Assembly (NCBI GenBank): GCA_002307315.1
Contig: DBTZ01000009.1
Coordinates: 1-51,630, forward strand
Length of the DNA: 51,630 nucleotides
Direction: 5' to 3'
From: Alphaproteobacteria bacterium UBA1303
GTDB lineage: Bacteria; Pseudomonadota; Alphaproteobacteria; Micropepsales; Micropepsaceae
Positions 8,470 through 14,957 of the stretch are shown piece after piece. Every line of letters begins with the position of its first letter. Positions within the stretch are counted from its first letter, which is position 1. The translations under genes were made by a program, and so were the position numbers. The notes under the pieces are model-generated. The model made no database searches. It was not told the DNA's origin and worked only from the letters and a program-made list of their open reading frames with translations.

Positions 8470-9102
8470 CTATTTCGTGCAGGACGCATTGAGACAAGTC
8501 CCGCCGCTACCGCCGCCGGCACCGCCGCCAGTGAAGCCACCGCCCAACACCGCATTGCCCCCAGCCGTCAGCCCACCGCCGGTGGTTTCGGCCGTCGGGA
8601 GCGCGCTGGAGCCACAAATCTGCGCCAACTGGGTCTGACCGAGTGACATCGCAGTCGTCTGGCAAGCAGCCACCTCGACAACCCGGCCTTCATTCGCAAT
8701 CGTCCGGGCAATCGCCTGCGCAGCAGTAGGATAAGTGGCATTGATGGATGCTGCCGCCTTCGCTAACCCGTTGCCGATATTAGCACTTGGAGCACCAGAC
8801 TGTTCGGCAGCAGCAATGATAGCCGATGCGACAGAACCCGCGGCATCGTAGCCATAGGTCACCAGTGCCCTGCTCATGGCTTCGGATATCGCCGTCTCAA
8901 CGGCCACCTGATCGCCATTCGCCGCAGCAATCGCCGCCGAGAGCGAGGCCTTGATCGAAGACACCTGCGCCATACTCAACGTGGTCTGCGCATAGGCAGG
9001 GGTGGCAACCAACGCCATCGCACCGACTGTGCCGACGCCCAGCAACGCAACCATAACCGCGGGGGCCGCCAAGCCGTTCCGCATTCTATTCTTCAAGCTC
9101 AT
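8470..9102 (-). CDS. Secreted Ala-rich protein with Gly-rich C-terminus, function unknown
   Basis: 210 residues. A long Sec-type signal peptide ends AYAQ near residue 39. The mature part is Ala/Ser/Thr-rich and predicted helical (SSIKASLSAAIAAANGD, AIAQ/AIART segments). One cysteine (AACQTTAMS) lies in the middle and a second in QICGSS. The last 40 residues are Gly-rich (GGGLTAGGNAVLGGGFTGGG) and end CLNASCTK. The start is well supported by GGGGGTAGG upstream. It lies between the export protein and the outer-membrane barrel in the same orientation, so a surface or matrix role linked to the polysaccharide is plausible. I do not recognise a named family. Confidence 0.75.
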   Translation of the reverse strand: MSLKNRMRNGLAAPAVMVALLGVGTVGAMALVATPAYAQTTLSMAQVSSIKASLSAAIAAANGDQVAVETAISEAMSRALVTYGYDAAGSVASAIIAAAEQSGAPSANIGNGLAKAAASINATYPTAAQAIARTIANEGRVVEVAACQTTAMSLGQTQLAQICGSSALPTAETTGGGLTAGGNAVLGGGFTGGGAGGGSGGTCLNASCTK

Positions 9103-9328
9103 AGCCTACCCCCACTGAGGTTCATGAATGACACGCAATATTGGCACAACAAAAAACTTTCTACTCTAGATAATATACTGTCCAACGACGGCACTCAAGC
9201 AAGTTCCCATGATTTTTTTCTGACACGACAATCCCGCAGCCATCAGTGGCGTAAAAGTCACGTCTCAGGTGCTCAATAATCGGGCCTTTATGTGTACGTT
9301 CAGGACCCGGATGGGAATATCTTCTGTT

Positions 9329-9997
9329 TTAGAATATTCTTTCCGGCACACGAACAATGTCGCCCGGCAGAATTTTTGTCTTCGAATCGGCGGGCATGGT
9401 GTGTTCCTGCGACTCGCCGTTGTGGCGTACATAAACCTTGTCGTCGTTGGCGCGATAGGTATAGCCACCGGCCAGGGCGATGGCGCTCAAGACCGTCAAC
9501 CCGTTCTCATAGGGATACTCGCCCGGCTTGTTGACCTCGCCCATAATGTAAAAAGGCCGGTAATTCAGCACTTCCACGCTGACTTTGGGATCTTTGAGAT
9601 AGCCGTCCGACAGCGCGGCAACCACCTCGGCCTTGAATTCGTGAAGGGTCAGATTGGCCGCCTTGACCTGTCCGACCAGCGGCAATTGTATCTGACCGGT
9701 GCTATCGACGACGAACTCGCCACTCAAATCGTCTTCGCCATAAACGGTGATCTTGAGCTTGTCGCTGATTCCCAGGCGATAATGCTCGTCGGTGATGCCT
9801 TCGCCAGGGGCGACGGGCACCGGTGCGGTATATTTCGGTAACGCCGACGGATCGGTCGCCGACGGCGCCGGCCGAACCTGCTGACTGGGGCCTGGCAACC
9901 CGATGTCCTGAGCCATGGCGGGGCAGGGAGCAAACGATAGCGTCGCCGCAAGAAGAATTGCCGCAAGCCTGATGAACTTTGTAATATTATTGCTCAT
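9329..9997 (-). CDS. Polysaccharide export protein (Wza/GumB-like)
   Basis: About 222 residues. A signal peptide (FIRLAAILLAATLSFAPCPAMAQ) is followed by the polysaccharide-export domain beginning DEHYRLGISDKLKITVYGEDD, then VVDSTGQIQLPLVGQVKA. A SLBB-type domain follows: FYIMGEVNKPGEYPYENGLT, AIALAGGYTYRAND and ILPGDIVRVPERIF. This is the compact alphaproteobacterial type of outer-membrane export protein. The signal peptide has a cysteine but not a clear lipobox. The ATG at 9997 has GTGGAG six bases upstream; an in-frame ATG at 10024 with AAGG is an alternative. It is probably the first gene of the minus-strand locus and partner of the tyrosine autokinase. Confidence 0.92.
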   Translation of the reverse strand: MSNNITKFIRLAAILLAATLSFAPCPAMAQDIGLPGPSQQVRPAPSATDPSALPKYTAPVPVAPGEGITDEHYRLGISDKLKITVYGEDDLSGEFVVDSTGQIQLPLVGQVKAANLTLHEFKAEVVAALSDGYLKDPKVSVEVLNYRPFYIMGEVNKPGEYPYENGLTVLSAIALAGGYTYRANDDKVYVRHNGESQEHTMPADSKTKILPGDIVRVPERIF

Positions 9998-10153
9998 ATT
10001 CTCCACTCTGTCTCTATTCGGCATCGTCAAATCCTTCCGAGCAAAAATCCCACCAAGCTCTTGGACCACGCCGCCATGCGGCTTCGGAACGGAATATGCC
10101 CGCAATCGGCGATCATTTCCAGCCACGCAATTGCGACACGAAAAGAACGGCAG

Positions 10154-10546
10154 TTAACGCGGCATATAACTTTTGGGCTTAGGCGTCACGACAGCCTGAT
10201 CCGGCACGAAACCGCCCGCAAGTGTTCCAAACCGATCTGCATCGTCAACCACACCGCCGGCACCTGCGATGTCAGCGCTGCCGCGATCGCCGTTACCTTC
10301 TGCTTCTGGCAACAGCGCCGCCGCCTCGCTCCACAGACAGGCCTAAACGCCGTCCTTGTCCGATACCGACAGAAACCGGACATCCGCCCCGTCCAGCACC
10401 ACGGCCGATAACTCGCCCGTGGCATAGGCCGCGCGCAACGTTTTTCCATCCCTCTGCCAGTAAAGTAGAAAATCATATCGGCCACCCGGCACAAGAGGCC
10501 GATCCTGGCGACCCAACCATGGATTACATTTGCTTTTCTCCCGCAT
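10154..10546 (-). pseudogene. Degenerate coding remnant containing a duplicated metallophosphatase C-terminus
   Basis: In one minus-strand frame the sequence reads GGRYDFLLYWQRDGKTLRA, then AYATGELSAVVLDGADVRFL, then a stop at 10343-10345. The same frame stays open beyond that stop for about 62 more codons, ending TPKPKSYMPR and a TAA at 10154. The middle piece is nearly identical to the C-terminus of the phosphatase at 14172-14945. The flanking parts do not match it. No convincing start codon was found. Best read as a scrambled or decayed gene fragment left by rearrangement at the cluster's left border. Confidence 0.45.
10368..10430. repeat. 63-bp direct repeat, left copy (metallophosphatase 3' end)
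   Basis: It matches 14188-14250 in the same orientation at 61 of 63 positions; the mismatches are at 10401 and 10413. The right copy is the genuine 3' coding end of the metallophosphatase gene, so this left copy is the displaced one. The two copies bracket the CXXX-peptide cluster. Similarity stops sharply on both sides apart from a few bases. Confidence 0.9.
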
Positions 10547-10590
10547 TGCGCATACTCAATATAAGGTTGATGTTTTACTGGGGGGTACTG
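10431..10590. other. Leader region upstream of the CXXX-peptide cluster
   Basis: This 160-bp stretch separates the repeat from the first precursor gene. It ends with a strong purine-rich ribosome site (a run of six G, seven bases before the ATG at 10591). A TATAAG hexamer lies at 10560-10565, but no well-spaced -35 box was found, so I do not assign a promoter. The only open frames are on the minus strand and belong to the degenerate remnant. Confidence 0.4.
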
Positions 10591-10884
10591 ATGAGTGGGC
10601 GCGACAAAAGGAATGAGCGTGCGCAAAAGGCCGGCCGGCGCGCATTTCTGAAATCGGTGGTCAAAATTCTGCCCGCACTGGCCGTTCTGGGATTGGCTGC
10701 GATCGCCCTTCCGGCGGCGGCGAGCGCAGATTGCGAGAACGCTTGTTTCGGTACCTGCAGCGGCAATTGCAGGGAAGAATGCGTGGATGGCTGCTACAAC
10801 AGTTGCCAGGATACCTGCGATAGAACCTGCAAGGACAGATGCGACGACAGTTGCCGCGGCAGTTGCGCGGGAAGCTCGCAGTAA
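10591..10884 (+). CDS. CXXX-repeat precursor peptide 1 with twin-arginine signal
   Basis: 97 residues. The N-terminus has the Tat motif GRRAFLKS (residues 15-22), a hydrophobic stretch LPALAVLGLAAIALPAA and an AxA signal-peptidase site (ASA, residue 46). The predicted mature part is 51 residues: one Asp followed by twelve perfect C-X-X-X units (CENA, CFGT, CSGN, CREE, CVDG, CYNS, CQDT, CDRT, CKDR, CDDS, CRGS, CAGS) and then SQ. The strict 4-residue Cys period and the neighbouring radical SAM/SPASM, maturase and modification genes mark it as a CXXX-repeat RiPP-type precursor. A metallothionein-like metal binder is an alternative. The start is fixed by a G-rich ribosome site. Confidence 0.88.
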   Translation: MSGRDKRNERAQKAGRRAFLKSVVKILPALAVLGLAAIALPAAASADCENACFGTCSGNCREECVDGCYNSCQDTCDRTCKDRCDDSCRGSCAGSSQ

Positions 10885-10897
10885 TCAGGCATAGGAC

Positions 10898-10954
10898 AAC
10901 CGGCCAGCGGTGCGGGGCAGATCTGCGTTCGGCCGCGGTTTGTCGTTTTTTTCA
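10898..10954 (+). terminator. Putative attenuator between precursor 1 and the rest of the cluster
   Basis: AACCGGCC at 10898-10905 can pair with GGCCGCGGTT at 10931-10940 (two-base bulge), followed by TGTCG and seven T. This resembles a leaky intrinsic terminator, the arrangement often seen after a RiPP precursor gene so that the peptide is made in excess over its enzymes. Confidence 0.4.
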
Positions 10955-10990
10955 GTTACGCTTCCGAACGGGGGCTTCAAGGAGATGCAT

Positions 10991-11248
10991 ATGCATAGAA
11001 ACGCCATGAGGAAAGGCCGCCGAGCCTTTCTGCGATCCGGGATCGTTGTACTGCCGGCACTTGCGACCCTCGGCTTGGCGATGATCGCGCTGCCGCAACC
11101 GGCCAGCGCCGACTGCGGCAGCGCAGAATGTTCGGACAAATGCCACAACTCATGCAAGGACGACTGCATGGACCGGTGCTATAAAACCTGCTTCGACACC
11201 TGCTCGGGAACCTGCGACACGACTTGCTCCGGCACGGCGCAGCAATAG
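10991..11248 (+). CDS. CXXX-repeat precursor peptide 2 with twin-arginine signal
   Basis: 85 residues from the ATG at 10991, which lies six bases after AAGGAG; an in-frame ATG at 10985 is too close to that site. The Tat motif KGRRAFLRSG is followed by LPALATLGLAMIALPQP and an ASA cleavage site at residue 40. The mature part is 45 residues with ten cysteines. The first spacing is one residue longer (CGSAE), followed by eight perfect C-X-X-X units (CSDK, CHNS, CKDD, CMDR, CYKT, CFDT, CSGT, CDTT) and a CSGTAQQ tail. It is a clear paralogue of precursor 1 in signal and core, and is only 7 bp from the maturase start. Confidence 0.87.
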   Translation: MHRNAMRKGRRAFLRSGIVVLPALATLGLAMIALPQPASADCGSAECSDKCHNSCKDDCMDRCYKTCFDTCSGTCDTTCSGTAQQ

Positions 11249-11255
11249 CCCCGAC

Positions 11256-12284
11256 GTGGCAAACCGTCTCCGCGTTTTCGAGCACATACTGGTGATGTTG
11301 GAGAGCGGCGCCGTGCCGTTCTGCCACTACGAGAATCCGCATTTTCATTCCGGCGCGGCGCCGCGATGGATTGACGAAAGGCTGTTGCGCGGCATCGTCC
11401 GCTTTGCCGAAGAAAACGCCGTGGCCGCGACCTTTCTGTTCGGCAGGCATCGGCTGCCGGCCAAGCTGGCGCGGTTGCTGGATTCCGTTTCGCACACCAA
11501 GATCGTCCCGTTGGATATGTGCGAAATCCATCCCGACGCCATACCGGTATTGTTCTCCGAAGACGCCGCTCTTTTTGGCGCGCTCAAGCCCAACCCGGCA
11601 CGGAATCTCATTCTGCGCCTGGCGCGGTCAGACCTTTCCCGTTGTGCCGAGTTGTTCGATGCTCTGGTCGGCAAATTCGGCCGTCTCAGCGTGCATCTGT
11701 TCGGCATTGAAGAATGCGACGATGACGATCTTGCCCGCTATGCCGACGAGTTGGAGAAAATCTCCAAGACATTGAAAAAACTGTACGCCGCCGGGCAAAA
11801 GATCGAGGTCAACGTGCTGACCGACCGGATGATGCTGAAGCGTATGCGCAACTGCGATGCCGGCGCGAAGCACGTCACCGTAGCGCCCGACGGTAAGCTC
11901 TATGTTTGTCCGGCTTTTCTTTACGACGGAGAATCCGCCATCGGCGCGTTCGACGGGAAAATCGGTTTCGCCGTCAAGCCGCCCTCAACCGTCGTCTTTT
12001 CGCGCGCCCCCATTTGTACCCGTTGCGATGCCTGGCATTGCAAGCGCTGCGTCTGGCTCAATCGCAAGCTGACGCTTGAATACAACATACCTTCGCAGCA
12101 GCAATGTCTGATCGCTCATATCGAACGCGAAGCCTCGCGACGGCTGCTGAAGGAACTGGGACAAACGGAACCGTTCCTCCGCATGCCGCGCATTGCCGAA
12201 CTCAACTATCGCGATCCGATGGAACTGGTCGAAATGCAGATGCCGGAACTGCTGCATTCTGCGGCGGACGATCCAATGTTGTGA
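11256..12284 (+). CDS. CXXX repeat peptide maturase-like protein (SPASM-type tail, no radical-SAM cluster motif)
   Basis: 342 residues from a GTG 7 bp after precursor 2. The N-terminus (LVMLESGAVPFCHYENP) matches my recollection of proteins named 'CXXX repeat peptide maturase', which sit beside a separate radical SAM enzyme. There is no CxxxCxxC in the first half, so it should not bind the SAM-cleaving cluster. The C-terminal third is SPASM-like: HVTVAPDGKLYVCPAF, then ICTRCDAWHCKRCVWLNRK, then QQQCLIAHIERE, giving six cysteines suited to auxiliary iron-sulfur binding. It may act as a peptide-recognition or iron-sulfur partner of the radical SAM enzyme at 12981. Family naming is from memory and unverified. 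Confidence 0.75.
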   Translation: MANRLRVFEHILVMLESGAVPFCHYENPHFHSGAAPRWIDERLLRGIVRFAEENAVAATFLFGRHRLPAKLARLLDSVSHTKIVPLDMCEIHPDAIPVLFSEDAALFGALKPNPARNLILRLARSDLSRCAELFDALVGKFGRLSVHLFGIEECDDDDLARYADELEKISKTLKKLYAAGQKIEVNVLTDRMMLKRMRNCDAGAKHVTVAPDGKLYVCPAFLYDGESAIGAFDGKIGFAVKPPSTVVFSRAPICTRCDAWHCKRCVWLNRKLTLEYNIPSQQQCLIAHIEREASRRLLKELGQTEPFLRMPRIAELNYRDPMELVEMQMPELLHSAADDPML

Positions 12285-12302
12285 AATTGCCGGGGGGGGG
12301 CC

Positions 12303-12674
12303 ATGAAAAAAACACCGAGCCGCAAACCGACGCAGAAACCCAAGGGTGCCGCGTCGCGCGCGGTCGGCCGCGTTACACCGAAGGAACGCGACGAAATCCA
12401 GGCGCTGTTCGAACGCAAGAACGGGCTGACCGAACTGGTTCAGATGCTGCAACAGAACGGCGGCCTGGACAATAACGCCGCGCTCTACGAAAAAGTCGTC
12501 GCCGACCTCGGCCGAACCTCGGTTCGCTCGCAAGCCTGGTGGTCGGAAAAGGCGAAAGCCTACGGCTGGAAGGTCGTTGCCGGCGGCCATTGGACCATAA
12601 ACTTCGAAACCTGCGAAATCCGCCTGGACGGAAAGGCATATCGTCATGAAATACAGTCGGCGCAAGCTGATTAA
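12303..12674 (+). CDS. CXXX repeat peptide modification system small protein
   Basis: 123 residues. A basic N-terminus (KKTPSRKPTQKPKG) is followed by a conserved-looking block: TPKERDEIQALFERKNGLTE, AALYEKVVADLGRTSVR, WWSEKAKAYGW and WTINFETCEIRLDGK. I associate this pattern (ERKNxLxEL ... LYEKIVxDLG ... WW ... INFETxEI) with small proteins annotated as CXXX repeat peptide modification system components. No catalytic motif is evident; a leader-binding or chaperone role is conceivable. The ATG at 12303 follows a run of ten G. Its 3' end overlaps precursor 3 by 29 bp in another frame, implying translational coupling. Confidence 0.72.
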   Translation: MKKTPSRKPTQKPKGAASRAVGRVTPKERDEIQALFERKNGLTELVQMLQQNGGLDNNAALYEKVVADLGRTSVRSQAWWSEKAKAYGWKVVAGGHWTINFETCEIRLDGKAYRHEIQSAQAD

Positions 12675-12969
12675 GGCTGGAGCGAAGGCGCTCCCCGCGC
12701 TCGCCTTTCTGGGTTTGTCGGCGGGCCTTGCCGCTCCTGCCCGTGCCGACGATTGCCGGAACGGCTGCGAAGCCAGTTGTCGCGTCGGCTGTCAGGAAGA
12801 TTGCGGCGGCAGTTGCTCGCACGATTGCGGCGGCAGTTGCACCAACGGCAACGGCAACACCGAGGACTGCTCAACCTGTACGTCGAGCTGCGGAGCGTCG
12901 TGCTACACCACATGCGGCGCCTCGTGCAGCGACCATTGCGGCGCCTCATGCCTCAATACCAGCGCTTGA
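12646..12969 (+). CDS. CXXX-repeat precursor peptide 3 with twin-arginine signal
   Basis: 107 residues. The Tat motif YSRRKLIKAG is followed by LPALAFLGLSAGLAAP and an ARA cleavage site at residue 34. The mature part is 73 residues with sixteen cysteines. Seven C-X-X-X units (CRNG, CEAS, CRVG, CQED, CGGS, CSHD, CGGS) lead to a Gly/Asn linker (CTNGNGNTED), a short CST, then six more units, three of them CGAS, and a CLNTSA tail. So it is a two-block version of precursors 1 and 2. A 17-bp DNA repeat (attgcggcggcagttgc) recurs within the first block, suggesting growth by tandem duplication. It starts inside the modification-protein gene and ends 11 bp before the radical SAM start. Confidence 0.87.
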   Translation: MKYSRRKLIKAGAKALPALAFLGLSAGLAAPARADDCRNGCEASCRVGCQEDCGGSCSHDCGGSCTNGNGNTEDCSTCTSSCGASCYTTCGASCSDHCGASCLNTSA

Positions 12970-12980
12970 CAACGATCCGC

Positions 12981-14231
12981 ATGCCGACAGAACCCGAAAG
13001 CATCAAGCCGAGCAGATCGTGGCAGGAAGGCCGCGCCAAGACAGTGACGTTCATCGTCACCGAAGACTGTCAGTTGCGCTGCAAATACTGCTATATCGTC
13101 GGCAAGAACAAAAAAAACCGGATGAACTTCGAGGTGGCGCGGGCAACCATCGACTACCTTCTGCGCGAACGGACGCAGTTCCCGGAGAAATCCGTCATCT
13201 GGGACTTCATCGGCGGCGAGCCGTTCATCGAAATAGACTTGATCGATCGCATCTCCGACTATGCCAAGCTCAGAATGTACGAGCTGAACCATCCCTGGTT
13301 CGACAGCTATCGCTTCAGTTTCTCGACCAACGGCCTGTTGTACGGCAAGGACAAGGTGCAGCGCTACATCGCCAAGAACCGCCGCCACATCAGCATCGGC
13401 ATCAGCATCGACGGCACCAGGCGCAAGCACGATTCTATGCGCGTATTTCCCAACGGCAAGGGGTCTTACGCCGATGTCGTCAAGAACTTGCCGCTGTGGC
13501 TCAAGCAATTCCCTGACGCCGCGACCAAAGCGACGGTGTCGCACGACGACCTTCCTTTCATCAAGGAAAGCGTCGTCCACCTGTTCTCTCTCGGTATCAA
13601 GACCGTCAACATCAACACGGTGTTCGAAGACGTGTGGCAGGACGGCGACGACGGGCTGTTCGAACGGCAACTGGTCGCTCTCGCTGACTACATCATCGAC
13701 AACCGGCTGGACGAGACGCACACTTGTTCTTTTTTTTCCCGCAGCATCGGCCAGCCGATCGGCGTCGAGGAAGACCACAACTGGTGCGGCGCCGGCAAGA
13801 TGCTGGCGGTGGACGGCAATGGCACCTTCTATCCGTGCGTCCGCTTTGCCCCCTATTCGCTGTCGCACAAACGCGGGCGCGACATCGGGAACTGCTACGA
13901 CGGCATCGACCGCAATCTCCTGCGTCCGTTCCTGGCGATGACCAGACGCACGCAAAGCTCGGAAGAATGCCTGAATTGCGAGGTCGCCTCCGGCTGCGCA
14001 TGGTGCAGTGGCTGCAATTACGATCTCGCCGACGAAACCACCATCTATCGGCGCGCCACGTATATCTGCAAGATGCATAAGGCGCGGGTGCGGGCCAACG
14101 CATATTTCTGGGCCAAGCTGGAAAATCGGAACGCCGGTCGTCTCGCCGACGTGCCGGTGCCCGGTGCCGCGTCAGGCCATATGCACGGACAGAAACCGGA
14201 CATCCGCCCCGTCCAGCACCGCGGCCGATAA
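12981..14231 (+). CDS. Radical SAM/SPASM peptide maturase, CXXX-repeat target type
   Basis: 416 residues from the ATG at 12981. The radical SAM motif DCQLRCKYCY (CxxxCxxC) lies near residue 32. It is followed by the GGEP-type SAM-binding motif IGGEPFIEIDLI and a typical TIM-barrel pattern (FSTNGLL, ISIGISIDGTRRKHD). The SPASM region holds many cysteines: NWCGAGKMLAVDGNGTFYPC, ECLNCEVASGCAWCSGCNYD and YICKMHK, as expected for two auxiliary 4Fe-4S clusters. It most likely installs a radical-derived link on the cysteine-rich cores of the three precursors. The last 20 codons overlap the 3' end of the convergent metallophosphatase gene and are probably not functionally conserved. Confidence 0.88.
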   Translation: MPTEPESIKPSRSWQEGRAKTVTFIVTEDCQLRCKYCYIVGKNKKNRMNFEVARATIDYLLRERTQFPEKSVIWDFIGGEPFIEIDLIDRISDYAKLRMYELNHPWFDSYRFSFSTNGLLYGKDKVQRYIAKNRRHISIGISIDGTRRKHDSMRVFPNGKGSYADVVKNLPLWLKQFPDAATKATVSHDDLPFIKESVVHLFSLGIKTVNINTVFEDVWQDGDDGLFERQLVALADYIIDNRLDETHTCSFFSRSIGQPIGVEEDHNWCGAGKMLAVDGNGTFYPCVRFAPYSLSHKRGRDIGNCYDGIDRNLLRPFLAMTRRTQSSEECLNCEVASGCAWCSGCNYDLADETTIYRRATYICKMHKARVRANAYFWAKLENRNAGRLADVPVPGAASGHMHGQKPDIRPVQHRGR

Positions 14232-14945
14232 CACGCCCGTGGCATAGGCCCCGGTATCGACGCCGATGCGATACCCCCGCCGTTCGGCACGTTCCTGCGG
14301 CGTATGTCCGTGGACGACGATCTTTTCCAGCCTGATGTTGGACAGCAGGAAGTCCTCGCGGATCCAGAGCAGATCCTCCGGCACCTGCCGGTCGAGCGGC
14401 AAGCCTGGCCGCACCCCGGCATGGGCAAAGTAATAATCTCCCGCCTCATACCGATAAGCCAGATTATCGAAAAAATTCCGATGCGCCGGCGGCAGGGCAT
14501 CGGCAAACGCCACCCGTACCGCCTCAAACGCCTCCGCCTTGTCGAAGCGAGGCGGCATCACGCCATAACTCAACAGCGTTTCGGGCGCGCCGACCCCTCG
14601 CCAAGCGCGGTAAAATTCGGCATCGGCCAGAAAATCGACTACCGCCTGATCGTGATTGCCGCGCAGGAAAACGATCTCCCACCCCGGCCAGTCCAATGCA
14701 ACCAAGCGATCGACGACCCCTTTGGAGTCCGGTCCGCGATCGACATAATCGCCCAGGAAAACGATAGCGTTGCGACGGCAGTCCCCTTCGGCATCGGCCG
14801 CGATTGCCCCCAGCATCTCGTCCAGGAGATCGAGCCGACCGTGCACATCGCCGACGGCATAGAGGCGCATTCCCTCTGGGGTGCGAAATGCCATCCTCTC
14901 GCGGGGCGCCAGCATCGGTCGGAAAAATTTTTTCAAGTCCATCAT
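14172..14945 (-). CDS. Metallophosphoesterase (serine/threonine protein phosphatase / diadenosine tetraphosphatase-like)
   Basis: About 257 residues. The metal-binding motifs of the calcineurin-like superfamily are in order: YAVGDVHGRLDLLDEML, FLGDYVDRGPDSKGVV, FLRGNHDQAVVDFL, then YYFAHAGVRPG and VVHGHTPQERA. This set fits the bacterial PrpA/ApaH-like group of protein phosphatases or dinucleoside tetraphosphatases. The start is the ATG at 14945 (another at 14942). The C-terminus (GAYATGVLSAAVLDGADVRF) is the segment duplicated at 10368-10430. It overlaps the radical SAM gene tail-to-tail by 60 bp. Its substrate cannot be decided from sequence. Confidence 0.88.
   Translation of the reverse strand: MMDLKKFFRPMLAPRERMAFRTPEGMRLYAVGDVHGRLDLLDEMLGAIAADAEGDCRRNAIVFLGDYVDRGPDSKGVVDRLVALDWPGWEIVFLRGNHDQAVVDFLADAEFYRAWRGVGAPETLLSYGVMPPRFDKAEAFEAVRVAFADALPPAHRNFFDNLAYRYEAGDYYFAHAGVRPGLPLDRQVPEDLLWIREDFLLSNIRLEKIVVHGHTPQERAERRGYRIGVDTGAYATGVLSAAVLDGADVRFLSVHMA
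14188..14250. repeat. 63-bp direct repeat, right copy (native metallophosphatase 3' end)
   Basis: It is 61/63 identical to 10368-10430 in the same orientation. Here it encodes the AYATG...FLSV tail of the phosphatase on the minus strand and the last residues of the radical SAM protein on the plus strand. It marks the right border of the CXXX cluster. Confidence 0.9.
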
Positions 14946-14957
14946 CAATACGGCTTT

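Noticed and set aside
10730..12960. Regularly spaced short repeats that might suggest a CRISPR or VNTR array
   Set aside because: The periodicity is a 12-base codon pattern for C-X-X-X units with degenerate codons inside three open reading frames; there are no identical spaced repeats.
10591..12969. Interpretation of the Cys-rich peptides purely as metallothioneins
   Set aside because: Not excluded as a function, but metallothioneins lack Tat signals and do not come with radical SAM/SPASM and maturase genes. Kept as an alternative only.
12903..14078. Minus-strand open frame of 391 codons opposite the radical SAM gene
   Set aside because: The plus strand has exact radical SAM and SPASM motifs; the minus frame is low-complexity antisense sequence.
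14188..14250. Reading the 63-bp repeat as a tRNA-type attachment site
   Set aside because: It has no tRNA features; it is protein-coding sequence from the phosphatase 3' end.
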